DNA of 64,000 nucleotides, taken from assembly GCA_031002005.1 (NCBI GenBank), contig CM061914.1, positions 10,650,148-10,714,147 on the forward strand. Reading direction: 5' to 3'. The translations under genes were made by a program, and so were the position numbers. The notes beneath the pieces are model-generated. The model was given only the letters and a program-made list of their open reading frames with translations, ran no database searches and was not told the DNA's origin. The stretch comes from Vandiemenella viatica. Taxonomy: Eukaryota; Arthropoda; Insecta; Orthoptera; Morabidae. Below are positions 34,746 through 45,539 of this stretch, piece after piece (positions within the stretch are counted from its first letter, which is position 1; each line of letters opens with the position of its first letter).

Positions 34746-36281
34746 AATGGCAGAGATTAAATGACGGTGGGAGATGTAGAGTGCACAAAGCCGCCCACAG
34801 GAAAAAATAATGCTGCTTAACCTGTGATGCAGCGGTGGCATGGACAGACAGTCACCGAATCTGCGTGAGAAGCGTGGTGTTGCCAGTTAGTTCCGACTGA
34901 AGGCTCCAACCTGTGTCTGGTAGTTCTCAACACCGCGGTGACCACTAGTGGCCGCAATTGGGTCGGCTGTTATCTCCGCGTAGATAGTAGTACTGTGAGT
35001 ACTGGGCCTGCCGCGTGGCTAGCTATCATCACATAGACTGAAAATACCAGATTATTGCAATATCCCTGCCACAGGAACTATTCTGAGACTTTTCTACGGA
35101 TTTATGTTATAACGTATGTGTGATTGTAATGAGCGAATGATTTGTGTTTTCGCCCATCCTGCAGAGGTATCACTACATTACCTTAATCTTGATTCTATTC
35201 ACATAATTAAATACCTGCAGAAACTGATAGTAAGTGTAGATTTTCGTTTCAAATGGGCACTAATCCGCTATCAGTTTAACATCTGAAACACATTTTTTTT
35301 TAATCTTACTCGGTCCCTTAGATGTAGTACTATGCCGACAAATCGGAGCGGTAGAAAATACTTGATTACAAAACTGTAACTGAAACGATAAATCTAATAG
35401 TTTAAACAAATAGGAAATAGTTGTTTAAGCTTTTAAGAAAACCATAAACATCTGGCTCTTATGTAGTAACGAGGAATTTTCGATTTGATCTGTCTTTCAG
35501 TACTTAAGTTCCTTAGGTGATATTATTCAAGCAAAAGTGAGTAGGTGCGTAAAAATTATTATGCAAGACGTACGCCTTATTAAATGTTTCTTATCCTTAT
35601 TCTCGGAGAAAAATATGTTTTCCGCTTCTACCAGTATTTATTTTTAATCTGTTTTTAATCAGTTTTCACGGAACTATGGCCGAAATTGACCGTATCTCTC
35701 CCTTGTTGTGCTGTGTTTATATGACACTTTTTGGCCAGTTGCAGTGGCTCTCAGTGCGTCCTTAGCCCTACATACACAGTGCCGGTCAGAGGGGGTGTTG
35801 TTACAACACCCCTATTAATTACTGATCATGCTGGCTGATACAACGATCCTGTTTTAACATTTCTCCGCATCTTAGGATCATAATCTTTACCCCGCAACGA
35901 AAGCAGCTTACTACAGTTTCAAACTATGTGTTGAATCGCTGCTGCCCAGGTTGGATTAAATAAAGTAAGTAGTGGAGGAAGGTACAATCAAGAACAAACC
36001 ATCTAAGCTTGTCGTCAAAGACATTCCACTCGACCGCGCCACGTCACAGTTTAAAGTACTTTGCATATTTAGTGATTTAATTGAGCCAATTAGAGACCAA
36101 GTTTGTATGACATCACTGGCGTGGGTGATACAAATTAACCAATCGTGAAATTTGGGGCCAACGAGTGGCTCCAATGGAAGGGCGTAGCCAATGAGAGGCA
36201 CTCTGGTATGCGGCACCTTATTTCTACAGCGCGCGCAAGCGGATGCGGTTAAGCAATGCGAAGCGACAAGCAGCCAGTAAA
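34746..36281. other. No recognised feature
   Basis: No motif, repeat end or long frame identified. Confidence 0.35.
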
Positions 36282-36311
36282 AATAAATAAATAAATAATA
36301 ATAATAATAAG
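36282..36311 (+). repeat. AAAT / AAT microsatellite
   Basis: Aataaataaataaataataa repeat just upstream of the Tc1 element. Confidence 0.9.
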
Positions 36312-36327
36312 ACAAAACAAACGAAAA

Positions 36328-37753
36328 TACACTCCTGGAAATTGAAATAAGAACACCGTGAATTCATTGTTCCAGGAATGGGAAACTTTATATACACAGT
36401 CCTGGGGTCAGATACAACACATGATCACACAGACAGAACCATAGGCACATAGACACAGGCAACAGAGCATGCACAATGTCGGCACTAGTACCGTGTATAT
36501 CCTCCTTTCGCAGCAATGCAGGCTGCAATTCTCCCATGGAGACGATCGTAGAGGTGCTGGATGTAGTCCTGTGGAACGGCATGCCAAGCCATTTCCACCT
36601 GGCGCCTCAGCTGGACCAGCGTTCGTGCTGGACGTGCAGACCGCGTGAGACGACGTTTCATCCAGTCCCAAACATGCTCAATGGGGGACAGATCCGGAGA
36701 TCTCGCTGGCCAGGGTAGTTGACTTACACCTTCTAGAGCACGTTGGGTGGCACGGGATACATGTGGACGTGCATTGTCCTGTTGGAACAGCATGTTCCCT
36801 TGCCGGTCTAGGAATGGTAGAACGATGGGTTCGATGACGGTTTGAATATACCGTGCACTGTTCAGTGTCCCCTCGACGATCACCAGAGGTGTACGGCCAG
36901 TGTAGGATATCGCTCCCCACACCATGATGCCGGGTGTTGGCCCTGTGTGCATCGGGCGTATGCAGTCCTGATTGTGGCGCTCACCTGCACGGCGCCAAAC
37001 ACGCATACGACCATCATTGGCACCAAGGCAGAAGCGACTCTCATCACTGAAGACGACACGTCTCCATTCGTCCCTCCATACACGCCTGTCGCGACACCAC
37101 TGGAGGCGGGCTGCACGATGTTGGGGCGTGAGCGGAAGACGACCTAACGGTGCGCGGGACCGTAGCCCAGCTTCATGGAGACGGTTGCGAATGGTCCTCT
37201 CTGATACCCCAGGAGCAACAGTGTCCCTAATTTGCCGGGAAGTGGCGGTGCGGTCCCCTACGGCACTGCGTAGGATGCGACGGTCTTGGCGTGCGTCTGT
37301 GCGTCGCTGCTGTCCGGACCCAGGTCGACGGGCACGTGCACCTTCCGCCGACCACTGGCGACAACATCGATGTACTGTGATGACCTCGCGCCCCACATGT
37401 TGAGCAATTCGGCGGTACGTCCACCCGGCCTCTCGCATGCCCACTAAACGCCCTCGCTCAAAGTCCGTCAGCTGCACATACGGTTCACGTACACGCTGTC
37501 ACGGCATGCTACCAGTGTTAAAGACTGAGATGGAGCTCCGTATGCCACGGCAAACTGGTTGACACTGACTGCAGCGGTGCCCAACCGCTGCGCAGCTAGC
37601 GCCCTTCGACGGCCAACACTGCTGTTCCTGGGGTGTCCGCTGTGCCGTGCGTTTGATCATTGCTTGTACAGCCCTCTCGTAGTGTCCGGAGCAAGTATGG
37701 TGGGTCTTACACACCGGCGTCAATGTGTTCTTATTTCAATTTCCAGGAGTGTA
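36328..37753 (-). mobile_element. Tc1-like transposon, apparently intact
   Basis: The element proper is 36330-37751 (1422 bp), flanked by TA on both sides (36328-36329, 37752-37753). The terminal inverted repeat of at least 27 bp is perfect, beginning cactcctggaaattgaaata. A single uninterrupted transposase frame occupies the minus strand. GC content is much higher than the surroundings, also a sign of a foreign, young insertion. It sits at the 5' edge of LINE E. A canonical autonomous structure; I see no lesion. Confidence 0.93.
36485..37477 (-). CDS. Tc1/mariner-superfamily transposase
   Basis: 330 residues, a normal length for a Tc1-type transposase that cuts and pastes at TA sites. The N-terminus has paired helix-turn-helix domains: 'DFERGRLVGMREAGWTYRRI' at residues 5-24 and 'RQIRDTVAPGVSERTIRNRL' near 80-100. 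The catalytic core has 'RVVFSDESRF' (first Asp, about residue 145), 'MLFQQDNARPHV' (second Asp) and 'ARSPDLSPIEHVWDW' (Glu). By direct count 32 residues separate second Asp and Glu, where Tc1 has 34. I chose the Met of 'MQLTDFERGR' as start. No stop or frameshift. Confidence 0.92.
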   Translation of the reverse strand: MQLTDFERGRLVGMREAGWTYRRIAQHVGREVITVHRCCRQWSAEGARARRPGSGQQRRTDARQDRRILRSAVGDRTATSRQIRDTVAPGVSERTIRNRLHEAGLRSRAPLGRLPLTPQHRAARLQWCRDRRVWRDEWRRVVFSDESRFCLGANDGRMRVWRRAGERHNQDCIRPMHTGPTPGIMVWGAISYTGRTPLVIVEGTLNSARYIQTVIEPIVLPFLDRQGNMLFQQDNARPHVSRATQRALEGVSQLPWPARSPDLSPIEHVWDWMKRRLTRSARPARTLVQLRRQVEMAWHAVPQDYIQHLYDRLHGRIAACIAAKGGYTRY

Positions 37754-38640
37754 TGTCAATGACCAACTACAGACAATCGAAGACAACTTCAAAAATTACA
37801 ATACACGTGTTTTCTACAAGACCTTCGCGAAACAAATAAAAGAGTACCCACCACAGAACCTATGTATTAGAAAACGAAATGGTAAACTTGCCCTGACAAA
37901 TAAAGAAAACTGCCAAGAGCTGGCCACTTATTTTTCACATCTCTTAAATTGTCCGCAATCCAAAAAGAGGTTTCCGAAAATACAATCTGAAATAACAACG
38001 GAGAACTCATCACCACCAACACAAGAATTAATTTATGGACATATAAAGAACCTTAAAAATAACAAAACATCAGGAGAATATGGAATTGTAGCCGAACTCT
38101 TAAAAAAATTAGGTCCAAATTCACTCACAGAAATTACAAAAATAATCCAAAACATTTGGCAAACTGAAAATATCCCAGATGATTGGAAGATTGCTCTAAT
38201 CCACCCACTACATAAAAAAGGTAACTAATCAGATGTAAACAACTATAGAGGGATCTTCCTCCTACCAGTCACGTACAAAATTCTTTCAGCCTGTATTTTG
38301 AAGAGAGCACAAGAGCAGTTAAAACCTAAATTAGCAGAATATCACGCAGGATTCAGACCAAACAGGTCATGCCCAGAACAAATGTTCAACCTCAAAACCA
38401 TAATCAAAATGCGAGCCCCAAGTCAAAAACCCCTAGTATGCACATTTGTGGATTTCAAAAAGGCATACGACTCAATAGGCAGGCCTTCACTACTCCAAAT
38501 TTTAGAAGAAAGGGGACTAGATCCAAAAACACAAGAATTCATAAAACAAACACTAATTGGCACTAAATCTAAAGTGAAATTCATAGGAGAAATTTCAGAA
38601 TCCTTTGATACCAAGCGCCTCACTGTAGGTTTATCAGCTA
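37754..38640 (+). mobile_element. LINE E (RTE/Kiri-like), truncated
   Basis: Frames 37725-38228 and 38298-38620 give the linker and RT front of a LINE unlike A-C. In order: 'RVFYKTFAKQIKEYPP', 'NLKNNKTSGEYGIVAELLKK', 'WKIALIHPLHKKGN', after one stop 'VNNYRGIFLLPVTYKILS', then 'EYHAGFRPNRSCPEQMFNLK' and 'CTFVDFKKAYDSI' (first catalytic Asp). It breaks off before the second catalytic motif. The 5' edge was hit by the Tc1 element. Confidence 0.75.
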
Positions 38641-38882
38641 AACTGGAATTTAATCCAGTAGTTGGGTACAATAAAGTCGCTATCACACATGAAGAATGGC
38701 ATGTACTGAGGCAGCTGGTTTGTACAATTGGTGGTTTTTTAAACAATAGTGAGCATCTGCAGACAAGTGTCTCAGTTGGCGGCTACACCATCTCGTCCCG
38801 AACAGTGGCTGAAGCGAAAAATATATGGTTTTACAACAATGCTGTCTCTGCCTATGGTGTGTTTCTCTACGAACCAACATAG
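38298..38882 (+). pseudogene. LINE E RT fragment read into unrelated sequence
   Basis: 194-residue open frame. Residues 1-110 are reverse transcriptase (Asp of 'VDFKKAYDS' present). From about residue 115 on ('LEFNPVVGYNKVAITHEEWH' onward) nothing resembles RT, and no 'FADD' motif appears. The second half is 80 residues of open frame of unknown origin, possibly a chance fusion at an insertion or deletion junction. Confidence 0.55.
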
Positions 38883-39384
38883 GGCAATATGCCTGCAGTG
38901 ACAAGCGCCATAAACACCACGAAGCCAACGGCTGCAACGAGTTTGTGAATACATCATTGAATGTGATTCGTGACTATCCCGTTGTTCGGTGCATGGTCTA
39001 ATAGATTTGCCTTTTGATAATATATATGTCTATGAAGTGTCATACAGCCGCAATTGAACACTAGTCTCTGAAAGTTTAAATCCAGAAATTAGGGCACATA
39101 AAAAAAAGTTGTTAGTTTATGATGTTAAACACAATATTGAACAAATGAACTGATCTTTGCGGTAATATGCAATGCAATACATTATTATGTAAATTAAATA
39201 ATTTTGTTCCTTTTTTATTTCGCCTGTCGTAATTAAATAATAAGATAGTATACATTTTTTAATTCTGTTATTTCGCCCACTAATTTGCAATTAAAAATAC
39301 ATTTTCAACAGCACACATATCATTAAAAACTATATGTAACTTATAAAGTTTTGTGAAATGATTTTTTTCTTGAGTTCTCGCAGT
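38883..39384. other. No recognised feature
   Basis: Very AT-rich with no frames of interest. Confidence 0.35.
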
Positions 39385-39707
39385 GGTGGACATCCTAAAT
39401 CTTATGTACTGTAGCATACTTTCTTCCTGATAATTTTCTGGAACCATCGAGCCTCATTGGTTATTGCATGTAGAATAGAGCGCATCTTGCTGAAGGCTAC
39501 GCCATCAGCTTACCAAGGTATTCCGTGGTAATTATGTGTCAGCCATCTAACTGCTGGGTCATTATCCTCACATGATGGTGAGGATTCAGAAATATAGTGT
39601 GTAGCGATAATGTTGTCTTAGTGTACTACTAATATAGCAACTTCTTAGAAAATAAACACACCATCCTTCTTATTGAATCCCTGTGCGTCCAGGAAGATAG
39701 TCGTCAT
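39385..39707 (-). pseudogene. Decayed gene downstream of capsid-like gene
   Basis: One minus-strand frame from ATG 39705-39707 reads 'MTTIFLDAQGFNKKDGVFIF', stop, then further in-frame blocks including 'VRWLTHNYHGIPW' and 'DLGCPPL', with four stops in all. It begins 35 bp after the stop of the capsid-like gene on the same strand, as in a compact viral cluster. I cannot assign a function. The conserved-looking Asn-Tyr-His-Gly and Gly-Cys-Pro blocks suggest a once functional protein. Confidence 0.5.
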
Positions 39708-39741
39708 TGTAATGAGTGGTAATAATTGATGTTACTTAGTT

Positions 39742-42700
39742 TTATGTCAGCTTATGCTCGACACTTGTTAGATGTAAGTATTCTACAACCTGATCGTGCA
39801 GGATCATGCAGTATGCAGCACTGTAGGCAGGAAAATTACCACTGTTATCAAATTCCATACAAATATCTACAGGACCCGTTTTAACCGACTCATTTTGGTG
39901 TGAACAGTCAATTACGGCGATAGGTGCATTTGCGATGAAGTCTTCAAGGTTTAGTAGCTGCGAAGGTTAATATCGTTGATAGTAAGACTGCTGGAATCTT
40001 GCATACATGTGTTTCGGTTTTTCTTAAAGTCAGAATTGATGTGCGCGTACGAGTGTGCCGCATAATGTAGGCACACTTTGACATTGGTAAGACAGCAGCT
40101 GTCAAACAGGGCCGCACTTAACTCGTCACTGCGTTTCCTATTTGTTTGAAAGCCCATAAGAATGAAACTAGGAATTTTCAATTGCGTTGATGTTTCCAAA
40201 AACCAAATTTGATTCTTACTTACAGGAAACAACAGGTATTCCAACATATCTACATCTACATCTATACTATGCAAATAACAAATACTGTGGGTGGTAGAGG
40301 GTGCAAAGCACCAATCCTAATTCTGTGCATTCCAATCCCGAGCAGAACGAGGAAAGTAAATGTATCAGTACGACATCTTATTTCTCGAATCTTATCCATC
40401 CTGTCATTGCGACCTAAATAGGTTGGCGGAAGAAGTATTTCGTTGTACTCGTAAATTAAAGATTTTCGCATATTCTCCAACAAATTCAAACGAAAACTAG
40501 GTCGTCTGTCCACCAAACAATCCCAGCCCAACCCACGTATCAGCTCTGTGACACTTAGGTAAGGACTGTAACTAGCAGTCACGAATCGAGCGGCTCTTCT
40601 CTGTACTTTCTCTAATGTGTCAATCAATCCCTTGCGATACGGATCCCAAATTCCACAACAGTATTCCAAATGCGGACGCACTAGTGTTTTGTACGCTATT
40701 TCCTTTGTATGAGCATTACAACTTCTCAAAATACGAACTATAAATCGTAGTTTAGAATTAGCTTGGCCTACGAAGGAAGTTATGTGCAAGTCCCATTTCA
40801 TGTTGCTTTGTACTGTTACGCCTAGATACTTCAGGGAATCCACGGTGTCAACAACTGAATTGTTAACTTTGTACTCGTGAGCAAACGGGGTCTTTTTATT
40901 ACTTATTTGCATTGCCTCGCAACTTTCTGCAGTTAAGTGTAAGCTGCCATTTACGGCACCATTCCGAAATAAGATCCAGATCGCGCTGAATTTCTAAGCA
41001 ATCGTCAGAGCACCTCACTTCTCTATAAATAAGTGTATCATCAGCAATAAATCACATCCTGGAATTAACGTTGTCACCGAGATCGTTTATAAAAATTAAG
41101 AAAGGAAGTGGTCCTATTACACTTCCGTGAGGAATCCCCGAAGTAACATCTAGCTTTGAAGAGGCTTCCCCGTCAACAACGACATACTGTGACCGACCAG
41201 ATAGAAAATCGCGTATCCATTCGCAAATCTGATCAGATATATCGTACGCTCCGATCTTCGCTAAAAGTCGTTTGTGTGTTACAGAGTCAAAAGCTTTCTG
41301 AAAATCCAAGAAAATAGCATCAACTTGTGATCCTGCATCAATAACTTTCATTACATCATGCGAAAATAGAGCCAGTTGCGTTTCACATGATCGGTTCTTC
41401 TGAAATCCGTGTTGGTTTGCTGTAAGTAACTCGTTTTCATCTAGAAACTTCATAACGTTAGAGCATAGGACATGCTCCAGAATTCTACTGCAAAGAGATT
41501 TTAAAGGTATGGGTCGATAATTCCTAGAATCTCATCGATCTCCTTTCTTGAAAACGGGTATCACCTGCTCTATTTTCCAGTCAGAAGGTACTTTTATTTC
41601 TTCTAAAGATTTACGAAATATATCAGACAGAAATGGTTCTATTTGTTCCTAGTATTCTGAAAATACTCTTACTGGTACACCATCGGGACCCGGCGCTTTC
41701 CCCCACTTCAGGAGCTTTAATTGCTTTATGATACCTACACTATCAATTTGAACTGGATCCATCTTAAATTCTACACGCCGTGGACAACTGGGAAAGTTTT
41801 CATATTTTCGACAGTGAAATAATTTTTAAATTCGGTGTTAAATTCGGTAGCCTTGTCGCGGCTGTCATCAACTGCCCGACCACCTTGTAGAGAATTGGCT
41901 TATTGTTGTCACTACCACTAACTTTCTTTACATACGATCAAAATTTCGATGGGTTTTCGTTGAGGCTCTTGAAAAGTGAAATGCAACGAAAGTCATTATA
42001 GGCCTCGCGCATCGCATTCTTAACATGTCCTCTTGTGTCACCTAACTTTTCTAAATCACTCCTGTACATCGTCCTTCTTGAGCGTGCATGTATCTTCCTT
42101 TGCTTTTTAAGTAACCTTTTTACTTCACGTGTATAACACGGGGGATCGTTCCCATCCCTGATTGTTCTTTTCCGTATATGTAACTCCATACCTTCCCTGA
42201 CTATATTCATGAATAGAAGCCACATCTCTTCAACCGAGCATCTTCCTAATGTAATTATACCTCAAAAACGTTCTTAAACTCTCCTTTGGAGCCTTTTCGA
42301 ACTTGTAAACGACCCTTTCTTTATTCTTTTTGCACGCTGCTGTTAATTTTACTGTAGCAATTACAGCTTTATGATCGCTTATTCCCGTAGTGGTAGAATT
42401 GCCCGTGAATAATTCAGGCCTATTTGTAACGAGAATATCTAAAATGTTTTCGTTATCGTTGTGGCACCGCGTTGGTTCAGTGACAAGCTGCTCAGGATTA
42501 AGATCTGAGGAAAGGTAAAGAATAATCTCACAGGATATTTTATCCGTGCCTCCAGAAACGTGGGCGTAATTAGTCCATTCGAAATACGGAAAGTTGAAGT
42601 CAACAACTTCTGAAATTAATATGAAGTGCTTCCCACTCTCTACAATCTTCTGCAACGCTAGTTTTTCTCCTTCACCTACTTTCACTACACATGTGAGTGT

Positions 42701-43310
42701 ACTCCTGAAAAAATGTACTTTTCTGAGGATTTTAATTGGCTTGTACATATTATTTTGAATCGTCTCTAACTCTAATCAGTATTAGTTCTTGTTTTACATT
42801 TATAAGTATCCTTTTAAAGACTTCACAAAAACACAAAAGCATACTTAGTTGGATTTATATATCAAAATTACCATTTCGATGATCGCGTTGTCCCAGTCCT
42901 GCGTTTTTCAACACACCAACTTGTTGAGGGTCAGAAGAAATAAGGATTTTCAATGTACTTGTAAAACCAACGTTCCTATTTCGGTCAATTTCGGCTCCAT
43001 TAAGTTATAACTGAATTTCCTCGAACAGAAACGCGAATATATTGGATGTGAAAATTAAATATGTAGTTTCTAATCCGTCTGATTTGATGTATATTTCTTC
43101 AATATTCAAGTAACTTTCGCATGGCAGTGTATATGTATCTTGGTTCTGAATTGATATCCGAAATTCATAATTGTTATTAAATGTTGCTGGCGTATGCGGT
43201 TGATGGCGCGTCACCGACTCGTCAAATTCCCCACTGGAAGTTATGTCAAGCGCATTAACAACATAGCCTAACGACTGTAGAAAGAGCACGTTAGCAGGTG
43301 TTAACCGTTT
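39742..43310 (-). pseudogene. Major-capsid-like gene of a Maverick/adintovirus-like relic
   Basis: Minus-strand remnants on both sides of a LINE B. The N-terminal part is about 42770-43300 (blocks 'NALDITSSGEFDESV', 'TYTLPCESYLNIEEIY', 'FAFLFEEIQL', 'VLKNAGLGQRD'). The C-terminal part is 39742-40240 (blocks 'QIWFLETSTQLKIPSFILMG' and, near the end, 'AVIDCSHQNESVKTG', 'YCMILHDQVVEYLH'). These fit the hexon-like capsid proteins I know from insect-genome Maverick/adintovirus-type elements. It carries stops and frameshifts, and the centre is missing or replaced by the LINE. The identification is from memory of the family and needs a search. Confidence 0.5.
40243..42750 (-). mobile_element. LINE B (CR1-like), minus strand, inside capsid-like gene
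   Basis: In order on the minus strand: endonuclease C-terminal half (42230-42748, 'VDFNFPYFEW', 'TGISDHKAVIATVK'), linker (41938-42225), RT front (41052-41453, 'HGFQKNRSCETQLALF', 'DFQKAFDSVTHKRLL', 'GSVIGPLPFLIFINDL'), 'ADDTLIYRE' near 41025, and C-terminus (40262-40912, 'LKYLGVTVQSNMKWD', 'VQRRAARFVTASYSP'). The 3' tail is a gtagat repeat (40246-40265 on the plus strand as atctac). Several frameshifts. It is longer than the copy at 13343. Confidence 0.9.
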
Positions 43311-43356
43311 CGCTGTCGGTTCACTACTGACAACTATTTGATTCTGCTACTTCTTA

Positions 43357-44105
43357 TTACAACGAGCGCCCATTCTTTACATGTAGTCTCAGAGTAATGG
43401 TTTCTCCTCTAAAATTCACTAAATTATCGTCCTGGTCAATAACTCTAATATTGATGTTGCTGAGAATGTCCACTGTGGTGGACAGATAGATGACATCAGT
43501 GGGTACTTCTATAGTGTTGTACCCTGGAAGAAATCTCGTATAGTGTATACCGCGACGTAATTTTCTGAACATATGCTGCACTCTATTCATATCGCATTAG
43601 CTTTCAATAACTGCACAATGTAGTCTGAAATAAAAAATCTAACACACGGTTCCAAAATCCGAACAGATATTAAATTTAGTTTGGTTTATCAAATTTTATT
43701 TCTACAGATATTTATATACGCACTTGAATGAATGTTTGCTCTAATTACTAGCTTGTCGTTTTTATTGCACCAAACCAAATAAATTGCCAAATCGTCAATA
43801 TCGAAAGAACCTGTGGGTATATCAACGTATTCTTCGAGTAATGAAATTTACAATTTGATTCGTCTATATTCGGAATCGAATTGAAAGTCTGAAAGTCAAC
43901 CAAGGATGATTGTGTAATCAACTTGGTTCAAATTTATCAGTGTAAAATAATCACAGCCCAAGACTCAACTGTTGCCTGACAAGCAGAGTGTCACAGACAT
44001 GTGTTACCCTGTCCAAGGTTCGTTCAAAATTGATGTCATACAGTTTTATACACGAATTTGAAAGAGAAATGTCCACTTTTATAGGTACCAAATATCTGGT
44101 GTTGT
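43357..44105 (-). pseudogene. Virion-module gene upstream of capsid-like gene, broken
   Basis: The C-terminal frame at 43357-43590 includes 'NTIEVPTDVIYLSTTVDILS' and 'DDNLVNFRGETITLRLHV'. Upstream, in shifted frames, 'DIPTGSFDIDDLAIYL' and 'NSIPNIDESNCKFHYS' appear. These blocks look like one protein that in comparable insect elements precedes the capsid gene (minor virion protein, role uncertain). At least two frame changes are present. It lies 50 bp before the capsid-like remnant. Confidence 0.45.
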
Positions 44106-44413
44106 TGCAAATTGAACAGTATTTTCTTCACTGCAGGTAAGCCACCGAAACTGTTGAAGTTTGTACTTGATATAAGCAACCCAATGTGTTCCAGCATTTC
44201 AAGCACTATTGTCCAAGTTCACGATTCCACATTTCCTTTCACGATTTTCGAGCTAATGTATCACGCATGCAAACAACACGAAAAGGGGAATGTGCAAACG
44301 CTTTATATGTCTACACATATCTTCATCTGTCAGCGTTTGCACCTACTTTTTTTTTTTTAATCCAGAGCCATCTTTCTGGTATAAACATTTACCCCTCACT
44401 GCAAGTGTCACCA

Positions 44414-44602
44414 TCATTTCTTTGCGCCGATTCTCTTCAGGCAACTGTTTATTCGCTTCTTAGCTGCTCTGACAGCTTTGACATTTGTAACCTCGCCTGT
44501 CAGAGCACCGGCATCTGATTTGCCTGCAAATAGTAGTATTAAGGGAGAAATACCCCTCTCCCTCTTTTCCTTCGTTTTATTCTTCTTAATACCCCCACCC
44601 AA
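44414..44602 (-). pseudogene. Small hydrophobic/basic ORF in virion module
   Basis: 62 residues: basic N-terminus, a hydrophobic stretch 'GISPLILLFAGKSDAGALTG', then a Lys/Arg-rich tail 'AVRAAKKRINSCLKRIGAKK'. The layout resembles the small adenovirus pX/pVI-like peptides found in adintovirus-type elements. Position between the PLA2-like and minor-protein-like genes, same strand, supports this. Its short length makes the call tentative. Confidence 0.4.
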
Positions 44603-44605
44603 CTT

Positions 44606-45124
44606 TAAGTGTCACGCATGGCCATGTTAATCAAGAATTCCGCTGCACGTTGTAAGGTCCCCTCTTCCTGTATTTAGGTTGAGGTATATGTAATCTGCCC
44701 GTCTTCAAGCCGTAATCTAAGCTGCAGAAGCCGGCAGATTATTTTCATTCACAGTTCAGAAACGAATAAATAATAAATATCTAGACAACGAATTCTTTGA
44801 AGTAACACTCGAAAACGCTTTTTATTTATATTCACAAGGGTCAAAACACACTTCTTACATTCCTTTTATTCAACGACTTGCCAGATATATTTTATATTCT
44901 CATCCATACCCTCGCCATATTTTCTTTTTCTTCTTGTCCAAGGACATACATTATCATAGATAACCATTGTCCACAGATATTCTGGCACTTTAATATACGT
45001 TTATCTTTATCATTTTTTCATAACAATTTAACACATTTGTATACACAACAGAAGCAAGACTAATATTTAATTAACTTTTAACAAAAATTATTCACAAAAA
45101 TTAAAGTGTAAGGGACTTTGTCAA
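44606..45124. other. No recognised feature
   Basis: AT-rich gap inside the virus-like cluster with no motif seen. Confidence 0.35.
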
Positions 45125-45440
45125 CTTACAACGTTCACCAAACTTTGCATCTTTAGCCTTCATTCGGTTTGCGGCCTTCTCAGTGAGTGTACGATCTGCT
45201 TTGGCTCTATCTGACCTCTAAGCAATGTCGTGTTCCCTGCAGCCTGCATCTTCTCGGTTGATTCCCTTCTGCCCAAGCGCCAAGCGTTTTTCAGGTTAGT
45301 TCTGGGGCCACAAAACTGGTATCTAGGTATACGCACCTCAAAAGGCATGTGGTCGATGAACTTGTTTAAAAAGCTACCATCCTTCTTCTTCGTCGTAGGT
45401 GGCATTGTTACCGACTGATTTACTTTATATTTTCGCCTTC
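45125..45440 (-). pseudogene. Phospholipase A2-like domain, frameshifted
   Basis: Two overlapping minus-strand frames share one domain. The first (in 45160-45525) gives 'FEVRIPRYQFCGPRT', matching the calcium loop 'Y.CGP.T' of viral PLA2. The second, offset by a base, gives 'GINREDAGCREHDIA' (about 45220-45265) with the catalytic His-Asp pair, then a stop and a helical tail 'TLTEKAANRMKAKDAKFG'. Such domains occur in parvoviral VP1 and adintovirus-type proteins, where they breach endosomal membranes. The frameshift and stop mean it is not expressed as a domain here. Confidence 0.6.
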
Positions 45441-45539
45441 CTATATATAGTCGGAGCAACCACCAAACCTTGTCAATTAAGAGGTGCATCAAACAGAGAG
45501 CAACATTACCCGTGAGTAATATCAATGTTGCCGGCGCCA

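Noticed and set aside
36972..37403. 143-residue plus-strand frame
   Set aside because: Shadow of the Tc1 transposase on the other strand, caused by high GC.
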